Positions 42,764-52,417 of a stretch of DNA of 64,000 nt are shown here, in pieces; positions within the stretch are counted from its first letter, which is position 1, and each line of letters begins with the position of its first letter. The DNA is taken from the NCBI GenBank assembly GCA_005885555.1, contig VAWN01000022.1:73216-137215 (forward strand). Direction: 5' to 3'. Under the pieces are notes generated by a model. The model saw only the letters and a list, made by a program, of their open reading frames with translations. It had not been told where the DNA came from and did not search any database. This DNA is from Actinomycetota bacterium (GTDB lineage: Bacteria > Actinomycetota > Actinomycetes > Mycobacteriales > Micromonosporaceae). The position numbers and the translations under genes were made by a program.

Positions 42764-43833
42764 GGCGCCGGTGTCCACCGGTCCCGGTTGGCCTCGTAGA
42801 TCTCCTGCAGGATCATCGGCACGTCGTAGACCTGCTTCCACTGCGGGTAGTCACGCTGGAACGCGGCGTTGGAGCCGATCCACCACTGGTGGTCGCCGAC
42901 CCGGTTGGCGTCGTGGTACTCGGTGACCATCGGGGTACCGCTGATCTTCTCGGCCAGCTCGAACGCCTCCAGGTGCGAGCAGTTGGAGTGCCGCCCGCCG
43001 CCGAGGTTGTAGACGGCCGCCTCGCGCGGCGCCCGGAAGAACGCCTCGAACGCGGCCACCACGTCGTGACTGTGGATCGCGTCGCGGACCATCTTGCCCT
43101 TGTACCCGAAGATCTTGTAAGTGCGCCGTTCCATGTTGCAGCGCATCACGTAGGCGAGGAAGCCGTGCAGCTCGGTCGCGGCGTGGGCCGGGCCGGTCAG
43201 GGTACCGCCGCGGAAGCACGCCGTGCGCATCCCGAAGTAGCGGCCGTACTCCTGCGCCATCACGTCGGCGGCCACCTTCGAGGCGCCGAAGACCGAGTGC
43301 AGGCAGTGGTCGATCGGCATGTCCTCGGTGATGCCGTCCTCGTACGGGTGGCCCGGCTCGATCTCCCAGCGGGTCTCCAGCTCCACCAGCGGCAGCGAGT
43401 TGGGCCGGTCGCCGTACACCTTGTTGGTGGAGCACTGGATGAACGGCGCCTCGATGCAGTGCTCCCGCACGTTCTGCAGGAGGTTGAGGGTACCGGTGGC
43501 GTTGATGTCGAAGTCGGTGTACGGGTCGCGCAGCGCCCAGTCGTGCGACGGCTGCGCGGCGGTGTTGACGACCAGGGCGACGTCGCGGCCGTAGCGGGTG
43601 AAGATCCGCGCCAGCGCGTCCCGGTCGCGGATGTCGACGTCGCAGTGGGTGTACCGGTCGCCGAGCTCGCCGGTCAGCCGCCGCACGTTCCACGCGGTGG
43701 ACGCCTCCGGCCCGAAGAACTGCGCGCGCATGTCGTTGTCGATGCCCACGATGTCCAGCCCCAGGGCGGCGAAGTGGCGCACCGCCTCGGACCCGATCAG
43801 CCCGGCGGAACCGGTCACGATCACGACACTCAC
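42760..43833 (-). CDS. NAD-dependent nucleotide-sugar epimerase/dehydratase (tyvelose-epimerase-like)
   Basis: An extended SDR enzyme. The Rossmann motif is [20 protein letters not shown] (GxxGxxG near residue 8), followed by the substrate-side [10 protein letters not shown] and [20 protein letters not shown]. In the usual YxxxK catalytic pair the Tyr position reads Phe (FGASK), so the proton donor may differ. The C-terminal pattern [20 protein letters not shown] resembles CDP-sugar 2-epimerases. The GTG at 43833 (VSVVIVTG) is preferred, with GAGGAG 10 bp upstream. It is followed by the WecG-type gene with a 4-bp overlap. Confidence 0.85.
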   Translation of the reverse strand: MSVVIVTGSAGLIGSEAVRHFAALGLDIVGIDNDMRAQFFGPEASTAWNVRRLTGELGDRYTHCDVDIRDRDALARIFTRYGRDVALVVNTAAQPSHDWALRDPYTDFDINATGTLNLLQNVREHCIEAPFIQCSTNKVYGDRPNSLPLVELETRWEIEPGHPYEDGITEDMPIDHCLHSVFGASKVAADVMAQEYGRYFGMRTACFRGGTLTGPAHAATELHGFLAYVMRCNMERRTYKIFGYKGKMVRDAIHSHDVVAAFEAFFRAPREAAVYNLGGGRHSNCSHLEAFELAEKISGTPMVTEYHDANRVGDHQWWIGSNAAFQRDYPQWKQVYDVPMILQEIYEANRDRWTPAP

Positions 43834-43883
43834 GGTCGACGACTCCTCACTCGGCGGCGGCACGCGAACCCAGCGAGCATAGC

Positions 43884-43967
43884 CGCGCAGCTTGTCGGAG
43901 CGGCTACCAGCCGGCGATCGTCTGTCGCGCAGCTTGTCGGAGCGGCTACCAGCCGGCGATCGTCTGC
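43884..43967. repeat. 42-bp tandem duplication
   Basis: Two direct copies with a 42-bp period (43884-43925 and 43926-43967) begin CGCGCAGCTTGTCGGAGCGG and are identical except near their ends. It lies between the epimerase start and the DUF2637 stop, where the epimerase promoter is expected. Confidence 0.9.
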
Positions 43968-43974
43968 CGCGGGG

Positions 43975-44664
43975 TCACCCGGTGCGCTGCAGCTCCCGCC
44001 GCACGCTGGCCAGCCGGCTCACGCTGATGCCCAGCTGCCGGGCCAGCTCGGACCGGCTGATGTCCGGGTGCGCGGCCTCGATCGCCTCGGCCAGCGCCGC
44101 GGTCTCCGCGGCCGGGCGGCGCTGCCGGGGTGCGGTCTTGGCCGGCGCCTTCTTCGCGGCGGCGACCTTCTTCGCCGGAGCGGCCGGGGCGGGGGCGGGG
44201 GCGGGCGCCACGACCGGCGCGGGTGCCGGCGCCTCGGCGACCTGCGCGGTCGTGGCCCGCTGCGCCTCCTCGATGCCCCGGATCCGGCCGGCGAGCTCCA
44301 CCAGGCTGACCGAACCGACCACGATCAGCCCGTCGACCGACAGCGGCAGCAGGTAGGCCGAGCTGGTGCTTTCGCCGTAGCGCGCGGCCACGCCGGCCAT
44401 GTGCCAGTAGGACACCCAGGCGGCGATCGCGGCGATGCCGGCCGTGGCGCCCAGCCGGGCCGCCGCGAGCAGGCGCCGATGCATCGGTACCCGGGAAATC
44501 AGCTCGACGGTCAGCAGCAGCGCGAGCGGCGGCCAGGCGGCGATCGCCTGGCTGATCGGGTTCGGCAGTGCGTGCAGGACGTTCGCCGCGACCGACGCGG
44601 CGACGCCCAGGGTCAGGGTGGCGCGGACCGCCCAGCGGACGCGGCGCAGAGCAGACAGGGGCAC
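43975..44664 (-). CDS. DUF2637 membrane protein with C-terminal helix-turn-helix-like domain
   Basis: About 229 residues. Four hydrophobic segments form the DUF2637 region (LTLGVAASVAANVLHALPNP, AIAAWPPLALLLTVELISRV, AGIAAIAAWVSYWHMAGVAA, LLPLSVDGLIVVGSVSLVEL), which occurs in actinobacterial plasmid-transfer (Spd) and mobile-element proteins. A long Ala/Pro/Lys linker (KKVAAAKKAPAKTAP) follows, then a helix-turn-helix-like end DISRSELARQLGISVSRLAS. It may be a membrane-tethered DNA-binding protein. The GTG at 44664, with AGGAGAGG before it, is preferred over the frame start. Confidence 0.8.
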   Translation of the reverse strand: MPLSALRRVRWAVRATLTLGVAASVAANVLHALPNPISQAIAAWPPLALLLTVELISRVPMHRRLLAAARLGATAGIAAIAAWVSYWHMAGVAARYGESTSSAYLLPLSVDGLIVVGSVSLVELAGRIRGIEEAQRATTAQVAEAPAPAPVVAPAPAPAPAAPAKKVAAAKKAPAKTAPRQRRPAAETAALAEAIEAAHPDISRSELARQLGISVSRLASVRRELQRTG

Positions 44665-44769
44665 GACCTCTCCTCGTGTCACTGGCATCGGTGGCGGGCT
44701 CTATCCTGACGGCCGCACATTACCGGCCCGGGCGGACGGCCCGGCGTGTCGCCGATTCGAGGTAACGAA

Positions 44770-44793
44770 AAGCCCGGCCGGCCGACCGGGCTT
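44770..44793 (-). terminator. Terminator downstream of tRNA-Leu
   Basis: AAGCCCGG and CCGGGCTT (44770-44777 and 44786-44793) pair around an 8-nt loop. On the minus strand the stem is followed by TTTTCGTT, a classical T-run. It lies 10 nt past the tRNA 3' end. Confidence 0.85.
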
Positions 44794-44802
44794 CGATCAG
44801 AG

Positions 44803-44885
44803 TGGGGAAGGAGGGAGTTGAACCCTCACGCCCTTACGGGCACACGGACCTGAACCGTGCGCGTCTGCCATTCCGCCACTTCCCC
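44803..44885 (-). tRNA. leuT: tRNA-Leu (anticodon CAG)
   Basis: An 83-nt class II tRNA on the minus strand: acceptor GGGGAAG/CTTCCCC, D-arm with GGCGGAATGGCAGACGC, anticodon arm CACGG-TTCAGGT-CCGTG, a long variable arm (TGCCCGTAAGGGCG), T-arm GAGGGTTCAACTCCCTC, discriminator A and no encoded CCA. It reads CUG, the main Leu codon here. A tRNA-Leu beside fhaA is also known in mycobacteria. Confidence 0.97.
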
Positions 44886-44989
44886 GAGTGGTGGAGCGAG
44901 GGGAAGACTAGCACGAGTCCGGCCGATCGGTGCGCGTGCGGTGGTGCGGCGTACGGATACCATCTGTCTCGGAACCAGAGGAGGAGCCG

Positions 44990-45781
44990 GTGAGTGTGCT
45001 TCAGCGCTTTGAGAAGCGGCTGGAAGGCCTGGTGGAAGGGGCCTTCGCGAAGGTCTTCAAGGGGGTCGTCCACCCTGTGGAGATCCTCAATGCCATGCAG
45101 CGGGAAGCTGAGGCGCACAAGGCCATCCTGGCCGGTGGCCGCACCCTGGTGCCGAACCGGTACGTGATCGATCTCTCGCCGTACGACCACAGCCGGCTGG
45201 CGCCGTACGCCGCCGCACTGGCCCAGGAGCTGGCCCAGTCGCAGGCGGAGTTCATCGGCGAGCAGGGCTGGACGGTCTACGGCGACGTGATCGTCGAGAT
45301 CGAGCGCGGCGACGGGCTGGACACCGGCATGTTCCGCGTCACCGCCGAGGTGTACACCGGCGGCGACGTGGCGCCCGTCCCCTCCTACGAGCAGCCACCG
45401 CCACCGGCCTACCCGCCCTACGAGCAGCCCGCGCCGACCGCGTACCAGCAGCAGGGCCCGCCACCGGGCCGGCCGGTCAGCGGCCCGCCCGGCGGTGCCC
45501 GCGGCGTCCGCCTGGTCGCCAACGACGGCCGGACCTATCCGCTGTCCATCGGCTCCACCGTGATCGGCCGCGGCGACCAGGCCAACCTGCGCCTGCCCGA
45601 CGTGGGCATCTCGCGCCGGCACGCCCGGCTGGACTACGACGGCGCGCAGGTCGTCCTGACCGACCTCGGCTCCACCAACGGGACGATGGTCAATGGACAG
45701 CGGGTGTCTGCCGTCGCCCTGAACCCCGGTGACATGATTCAGCTCGGAACAACCACCCTCACGTTCCGAGTGGACGGCTAA
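44990..45781 (+). CDS. fhaA: FhaA: DUF3662 plus FHA domain protein
   Basis: A 263-residue phosphothreonine-binding adaptor of the cell-wall signalling operon. Residues 1-115 are the DUF3662 domain (LQRFEKRLEGLVEGAFAKVF, ILNAMQREAEAHKAILAGGR, LVPNRYVIDLSPYDHSRLAP). A Pro/Tyr/Gln linker follows (YEQPPPPAYPPYEQPAPTAY), then the FHA domain from ~173 to the end with STVIGRGDQANLRLPDVGIS, RRHARLDYDG and LGSTNGTMVNG, the residues that contact pThr. FhaA homologues bind phosphorylated partners of PknB such as MurJ in mycobacteria. The GTG start has AGAGGAGGAGCC upstream. fhaB starts 5 bp after the stop. Confidence 0.95.
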   Translation: MSVLQRFEKRLEGLVEGAFAKVFKGVVHPVEILNAMQREAEAHKAILAGGRTLVPNRYVIDLSPYDHSRLAPYAAALAQELAQSQAEFIGEQGWTVYGDVIVEIERGDGLDTGMFRVTAEVYTGGDVAPVPSYEQPPPPAYPPYEQPAPTAYQQQGPPPGRPVSGPPGGARGVRLVANDGRTYPLSIGSTVIGRGDQANLRLPDVGISRRHARLDYDGAQVVLTDLGSTNGTMVNGQRVSAVALNPGDMIQLGTTTLTFRVDG

Positions 45782-45786
45782 CGACA

Positions 45787-46272
45787 TTGCCCGAGGAACT
45801 GGTCCTCACTGTCGCGCGCATCGGGTTCCTGGTGCTGCTGTGGATATTTGTGTTCACGGTGGTCGGCGTGATCCGCAGGGATCTCTTCGCCGGTGTCAGG
45901 TCCCGACTGGTCGCCGCGCCCCGCAGGGTCGGCGCCGTCGCGCCAGGTGCGGCCGCGGCCGCTAAGGTCAGGAAGGGCCGTGCCGCCCATCAGCTCGTGG
46001 TCACGGCCGGCGCGCTCGCCGGTACCAAGATCACACTGGGCGAGCAGCCCATCACGATCGGCCGCGCGGAGGACTCGACCTTGGTGATCACGGACGACTA
46101 CGCGTCCGCCCGGCATGCCCGGCTGGTACCCCGGTCCGGGCAGTGGCTGCTGGAAGACCTCGGTTCCACCAACGGGACCTACCTCGACCGCGCGAAGGTC
46201 AGCGGCCCCACCCCGGTACCCCTCGGCGTGCCGATCCGGATCGGCCGCACGGCCCTTGAGTTGCGCCCATGA
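45787..46272 (+). CDS. fhaB: FhaB/FipA: membrane-anchored FHA protein
   Basis: A 161-residue protein with one N-terminal membrane helix (RIGFLVLLWIFVFTVVGVIR, ~10-30) and a C-terminal FHA domain with ITIGRAEDSTLVITDDYASA, RHARLVPRSGQW and LGSTNGTYLDR. It recruits phosphorylated substrates of PknA/PknB at the septum in the mycobacterial model. The start is a TTG at 45787, five bases after the fhaA stop, so the pair is translationally coupled. Downstream, ~110 bp separate it from pstP. Confidence 0.95.
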   Translation: MPEELVLTVARIGFLVLLWIFVFTVVGVIRRDLFAGVRSRLVAAPRRVGAVAPGAAAAAKVRKGRAAHQLVVTAGALAGTKITLGEQPITIGRAEDSTLVITDDYASARHARLVPRSGQWLLEDLGSTNGTYLDRAKVSGPTPVPLGVPIRIGRTALELRP

Positions 46273-46384
46273 CCGAGCTAACTGGCGCTCGCACGGCTCG
46301 CGCGGAAGCAGCGCCACCCGGTAGCCGACCGTCCGACTCGGTCGCTGCGCTCCCTCGCTCCCGGCCGGCTGCGGGAGGCGACGC

Positions 46385-47776
46385 ATGACCCTCACGCTGC
46401 GGTATGCGGCCCGGAGTGACCGTGGCCTGATCCGGGACGGAAACCAGGACTCCGTCTACGCCGGCCCGCGGCTGCTCGCCGTCGCCGACGGGATGGGCGG
46501 CATGGCGGCCGGCGACGTCGCCAGCAACGTGGTCATCGCCGCGATGGCGCCGCTGGACGAGGACGTACCGGGCGACGCGCTCGTCGACGCGCTGCGTTCG
46601 GCTGTCGAGACGGCCAACCAGCAGCTGCGCGACGCGGTCGACGCGAACCCGGCGCTGGAGGGCATGGGCACCACGCTGACCGCGATGTTGTTCTCCGGCA
46701 GCAAGTTCGGCATGGTGCACGTCGGCGACTCGCGCGCCTACCTGCTGCGCGAGGGCGACTTCGTCCAGGTGACCAAGGACGACACCTACGTGCAGATGCT
46801 CGTCGACGAGGGCCGGATCAGCGCGGAGGAGGCCAGCAGCCACCCGCAGCGCTCGCTGCTGACCCGCGCGCTCGACGGCCGCGACATCGACCCGGAGTAC
46901 TCGGTGCGCCAGGCGCTGCCCGGCGACCGGTACCTGATCTGCAGCGACGGCCTGTCCGGCGTGGTGAGCGCGGAGACCATCGGGGAGACCCTGCGGGAGT
47001 ACGTCGACCCGGTGTACTGCGTCGACCGGCTGGTCCAGCTCGCGCTGCGCGGCGGCGGGCCGGACAACGTGACCGTGATCGTCGCCGACGTCACCGACCA
47101 GGACATCGTCGAGCAGCGGCCGATCGTGGGCGGCGCCGCGGCCCGGGACCGCGGCATGGTGTCGGCGGTCGAGGAGTCCACCCCGGCCTCGCGCGCCTCG
47201 GCGTTACAGGCGCCGCGCGCGGCGGTACCCGAGCCGCCCGACGAGGAGGCGACGGAGCGGCCGCGGCGGCATCCGGTACGCACCACGGTGGTCCTGCTCG
47301 GGCTGCTCGCGCTCCTGGGCGCCGGCCTCTGGTTCGGCTGGACGTGGAGCCAGCGGCAGTACTACGTCGGCGCCACGCCCGACGGCAGCATCGCGGTGTA
47401 CCAGGGCATCCCCGGCCAGATCGCCGGCCTGCACCTGTCCCGGGTCGACCACACCGAGGCGGTGACCCTGGACCAGCTGACCAAGGTCGCGCAGGACCGG
47501 GTGCGCAAGGGCATCTCGGCGAACAGCGCTTCGGACGCCGAACAGATCTACCTGGACCTGATCAAGCCGGAGAACGGCAACATGGTGCGCCCCGGCTGCG
47601 GCGCCAGCGCGTCGGGCAGCCCGTCGCCCAGTGCCAGCCCCTCGCCGACCGCCTCGCCGAGCGCGACCGCGTCGGCATCGCCGCACCCCGCCGAGACGAA
47701 CCCGACGGGCTCGGCGTCGGGTACCTCCGCTTCGGCCTCGCCCTCCGGATCCCCGTCTCCGACGACCCCGTGTTAG
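46385..47776 (+). CDS. pstP: PstP: membrane PP2C-type Ser/Thr phosphatase
   Basis: Removes phosphates added by PknA/PknB. The 463 residues have a PP2C domain (1-240) with metal-binding Asp residues in RDGNQDSVYAG, VADGMGGMAAGD, MVHVGDSRAYLLREG, ICSDGLSGVVS and RGGGPDNVTVI. A charged juxtamembrane stretch follows, then one membrane helix (TTVVLLGLLALLGAGLWFGW, ~300-320) and an extracellular domain ending in a Ser/Pro/Thr-rich tail (SPSPSASPSPTASPSATASA). Length and order match mycobacterial PstP. The next gene (rodA) starts 25 bp beyond the stop. Confidence 0.96.
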   Translation: MTLTLRYAARSDRGLIRDGNQDSVYAGPRLLAVADGMGGMAAGDVASNVVIAAMAPLDEDVPGDALVDALRSAVETANQQLRDAVDANPALEGMGTTLTAMLFSGSKFGMVHVGDSRAYLLREGDFVQVTKDDTYVQMLVDEGRISAEEASSHPQRSLLTRALDGRDIDPEYSVRQALPGDRYLICSDGLSGVVSAETIGETLREYVDPVYCVDRLVQLALRGGGPDNVTVIVADVTDQDIVEQRPIVGGAAARDRGMVSAVEESTPASRASALQAPRAAVPEPPDEEATERPRRHPVRTTVVLLGLLALLGAGLWFGWTWSQRQYYVGATPDGSIAVYQGIPGQIAGLHLSRVDHTEAVTLDQLTKVAQDRVRKGISANSASDAEQIYLDLIKPENGNMVRPGCGASASGSPSPSASPSPTASPSATASASPHPAETNPTGSASGTSASASPSGSPSPTTPC

Positions 47777-47801
47777 TGCGCAGCCAGGGAATGTTCCGAC
47801 C

Positions 47802-49268
47802 GTGACCGCGTCGACCACCTCGTCTCCCGCCCCCGCCGCGGCGGCCGGCCCGCGCGCGCCCACCCGGCGCAACGCGGAGCTGGCCCTGCTGCTGTTCGCG
47901 ATGGGCGTGGTGACCGTGTACGCGGCCGCGGTCGAGTACGGCGTGAACCACCACCTCGGCCGGTTCTGGCTGCTGCCGCTGCTGCTCACCCTGGTGTTCC
48001 TGGCGATGCACCTGGCGGTGCGGTTCCTCGCGCCGTACGCCGACCCGGCGATCGTGCCCGCGGTCGCGCTGCTCAACGGGCTCGGCGTGGTGTTCCTGCG
48101 GCGGATCGACCTCGACCCGAAGATGCCGGACCTGGACTACCACCCGAATCTCGTCGACTTCGGCGGCATCGCGTTCAAGCAGCTCATCTGGACGGTCGCG
48201 GCGGTCATCGTGGCGACCGTGGCGCTGGTCGTGGTGCGCGACCACCGCACGCTGTCCCGGTACGCCTACACGCTGGGGTTCACCGGGCTGGTGCTGATGA
48301 TGATCCCGGCGATCCTGCCGGCCAGCCTGTCCGAGGTCAACGGGGCCAAGCTGTGGATCCGGTTCGGCGGCTTCTTCCAGATCCAGCCCGGTGAGTTCGC
48401 CAAGATCCTGGTGCTGTCGTTCTTCGCCTACTACCTGGTGCGCAAGCGCGAGGTGCTGTCGCTGGCCAGCCGGCGCGTCCTGGGCGTCGACTTCCCGCGC
48501 GGGCGGGACCTGGGGCCGGTCCTCATGGTCTGGGGGGTCAGCCTGCTGGTCCTGGTCTTCGAGAAGGACCTCGGTACCTCGCTGCTGTACTTCGGCATGT
48601 TCGTGGTCACCCTGTACATCGCGACCGAGCGGGTGAGCTGGCTGATCATCGGCCTGCTGCTGTTCTTCGGCGGTGCCTTCGCCGCATACCTGCTCGGTGC
48701 CGCCGTCGGTGGCCCGTTCGCCAACTTCTACGGCCGGGTCGGGGTGTGGCTGCACCCGTTCGACGACCCGAACCGGTCCGGGTACCAGCTGGTGCAGTCG
48801 CTGCTCGGGCTCGGTACCGGCGGGCTGTTCGGGTCGGGTCCCGGCGCCGGGTTCCCCGACCAGGTACCGGCCGTGTACAACGACTTCATCTTCGCCGGCC
48901 TCGGCGAGGAGATCGGGCTGTTCGGGCTCACCGCGCTGCTGATGGTCTACCTGGTGATCGCCGAGCGCGGGCTGCGCGCGGCGATCGCGGTGCGCGACTC
49001 GTTCGGCAAGCTGATGGCCGGCGGCCTGGCGTTCACGCTGGCGCTGCAGGTCTTCGTCATCGTCGGCGGGGTGACCAAGCTGATCCCGCTGACCGGCCAG
49101 ACCACCCCGTTCCTGTCTGCCGGCGGTTCCTCGCTGATGGCCAACTGGTTGCTCATCGCGCTGCTGCTGCGGGTGTCCGACGCGTCCCGGCGACCGGCCG
49201 GCGGGGTCACCGCCAGCGGCGCGGCCCCGGTCAAGCTGGCCGGCCTGGCGACGGAGGTCATGCGGTGA
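47802..49268 (+). CDS. rodA: RodA/FtsW-family peptidoglycan polymerase (SEDS)
   Basis: A SEDS-family glycosyltransferase/flippase-fold membrane protein of 488 residues with ~12 hydrophobic segments. It polymerises lipid II in the elongation or septal machinery with PbpA as partner. Conserved features are NGAKLWIRFGGFFQIQPGEF, AKILVLSFFAYYL, the long loop RVGVWLHPFDDPNRSGYQLV and QSLLGLGTGGLFGSGPGAG, and PAVYNDFIFAGLGEEIGLFG with FLSAGGSSLMANWLLIALLL near the end. The GTG at 47802 is chosen because the transmembrane homology begins shortly after it. The stop TGA overlaps the pbpA GTG. Confidence 0.95.
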   Translation: MTASTTSSPAPAAAAGPRAPTRRNAELALLLFAMGVVTVYAAAVEYGVNHHLGRFWLLPLLLTLVFLAMHLAVRFLAPYADPAIVPAVALLNGLGVVFLRRIDLDPKMPDLDYHPNLVDFGGIAFKQLIWTVAAVIVATVALVVVRDHRTLSRYAYTLGFTGLVLMMIPAILPASLSEVNGAKLWIRFGGFFQIQPGEFAKILVLSFFAYYLVRKREVLSLASRRVLGVDFPRGRDLGPVLMVWGVSLLVLVFEKDLGTSLLYFGMFVVTLYIATERVSWLIIGLLLFFGGAFAAYLLGAAVGGPFANFYGRVGVWLHPFDDPNRSGYQLVQSLLGLGTGGLFGSGPGAGFPDQVPAVYNDFIFAGLGEEIGLFGLTALLMVYLVIAERGLRAAIAVRDSFGKLMAGGLAFTLALQVFVIVGGVTKLIPLTGQTTPFLSAGGSSLMANWLLIALLLRVSDASRRPAGGVTASGAAPVKLAGLATEVMR

Positions 49269-50785
49269 ACGCTCCGCTGAGGCGCGTCGGCGTCGTCGTG
49301 CTCGTCCTGTTCGGGCTGCTGTTCGTGAACCTGAACTGGGTGCAGGGCTACCTGGCCAGTTCCTACCGCAACAACGAGCACAACGGCCGGGTGCAGCTGA
49401 CCGAGTACCAGCGGCAGCGCGGCACGATCGCGGTGGTCAACGGCCGCGACCAGGTACCCGTCGCGAAGAGCGTGGAGACCAGCGACCAGCTCAAGTACCT
49501 GCGCCAGTACCCGGTGGACCCGAACGCGTACGCGTCGATCGTCGGGTACAAGCCGGTCAACGGGGTGGCCACCGGCATCGAGCGCGCCGAGGACGACTTC
49601 CTGTCCGGTACCTCCGACGCGCTGTTCAGCGAGCGGCTGCGCGCCATGTTCACCGGCCAGAAGACCACCGGCGGCAACGTCCTGCTGACGATCGACCAGA
49701 AGGTGCAGGAGATCGCCTACAACCACCTGCTGCACAACGGTACCGACGCGAAGAACGGCGCGGTCGTCGCGCTGGACCCGGCGACCGGCGCGATCCTCGC
49801 GATGGCGACCACGCCCAGCTACGACCCGAACCAGATCGTCTCGCACAACACGACCGCCGCGCAGAAGGCGTTCGACGCCCTGAACAAGGACAAGGCCAAG
49901 CCGCTGCTGAACCGGGCCACCCAGGACGCGTACCCGCCCGGCTCGACGATGAAGGTGATCATCTCGGCGACCGCGCTGACCGAGGGCGACTACACGCCGC
50001 AGACGTCGATCCCGGCCGGACCGAGCTACACGCCGATCGCGGGCGGCGGGTTCTCGATCCACAACGCGCACCCGTCGATCTGCCCCGATCCGCAGATCAC
50101 CCTCATCGAGGCGCTGACCCAGTCGTGCAACACCGGCTTCGCGCAGCTCGGCGTCAAGCTCGGCGCTGACAAGATCAAGGCGATGGCGCAGGCCTTCGGG
50201 TTCGAGGACGCGGGCCTGACCCTGGCTGGCGACGGCGACCGCAAGATGGGCGTGGTACCCAGCCACACCGGCTCGATGACCGGCCAGAACGGCCAGGACG
50301 ACCCGAACGCGGTCGCCCAGTCCAGCATCGGGCAGCTCAACGTGCAGGTCACGCCCATGCAGGGCGCGCTGATCGCGGCGACGGTGGCCAACGGCGGCCG
50401 GCAGATGCGCCCGTACCTGGTCGACAAGCTCCAGGCACCCGACCTGACCACCACCGACCAGACCCAGCCGAAGGTGCTGCGCACCCCGATCAGCGGCACC
50501 GTCGCGGGCGGGCTGCAGCAGATGATGGAGAGCGTCGTCGACCACGGCACCGGTACCAAGGCGAAGATCCCCGGGTACCAGGTCGGCGGGAAGACCGGAA
50601 CGGCACAGAACAGTGAGGACGACGGCGACCACGGCTGGTTCATTGGGTTCGTCATGAAGGACGGCCAGCCGATCTGCGCGGTCGCGGTCTTCCTGCAGAA
50701 CGCCGGATCAGGTGGCAGCTCCAAGGCCACCCAGATCGCCCACGACGTGATGCAGGCCGCGATCCAGGAGCGGGGGCAGAAGTGA
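49265..50785 (+). CDS. pbpA: PbpA: class B penicillin-binding protein (transpeptidase)
   Basis: A 506-residue transpeptidase with a single N-terminal membrane helix (RRVGVVVLVLFGLLFVNLNW). Active-site motifs are SxxK in AYPPGSTMKVIIS, SxN in TQSCNTGFAQLG and KTG in VGGKTGTAQNSEDD. The pedestal region includes EYQRQRGTIAVVNGRDQVPV. Cross-links peptide stems of the polymer made by RodA. Its GTG overlaps the rodA stop by 4 bp, linking expression of the partners. Order fhaA-fhaB-pstP-rodA-pbpA-pknA-pknB is intact. Confidence 0.96.
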   Translation: MNAPLRRVGVVVLVLFGLLFVNLNWVQGYLASSYRNNEHNGRVQLTEYQRQRGTIAVVNGRDQVPVAKSVETSDQLKYLRQYPVDPNAYASIVGYKPVNGVATGIERAEDDFLSGTSDALFSERLRAMFTGQKTTGGNVLLTIDQKVQEIAYNHLLHNGTDAKNGAVVALDPATGAILAMATTPSYDPNQIVSHNTTAAQKAFDALNKDKAKPLLNRATQDAYPPGSTMKVIISATALTEGDYTPQTSIPAGPSYTPIAGGGFSIHNAHPSICPDPQITLIEALTQSCNTGFAQLGVKLGADKIKAMAQAFGFEDAGLTLAGDGDRKMGVVPSHTGSMTGQNGQDDPNAVAQSSIGQLNVQVTPMQGALIAATVANGGRQMRPYLVDKLQAPDLTTTDQTQPKVLRTPISGTVAGGLQQMMESVVDHGTGTKAKIPGYQVGGKTGTAQNSEDDGDHGWFIGFVMKDGQPICAVAVFLQNAGSGGSSKATQIAHDVMQAAIQERGQK

Positions 50786-50801
50786 ACCCGAGGTGGTCGC
50801 G

Positions 50802-52373
<1,572 letters not shown>

Positions 52374-52417
52374 CGCTAAGGTACGCCGATACCGATGACC
52401 GAAGGACTTTGGACGAG

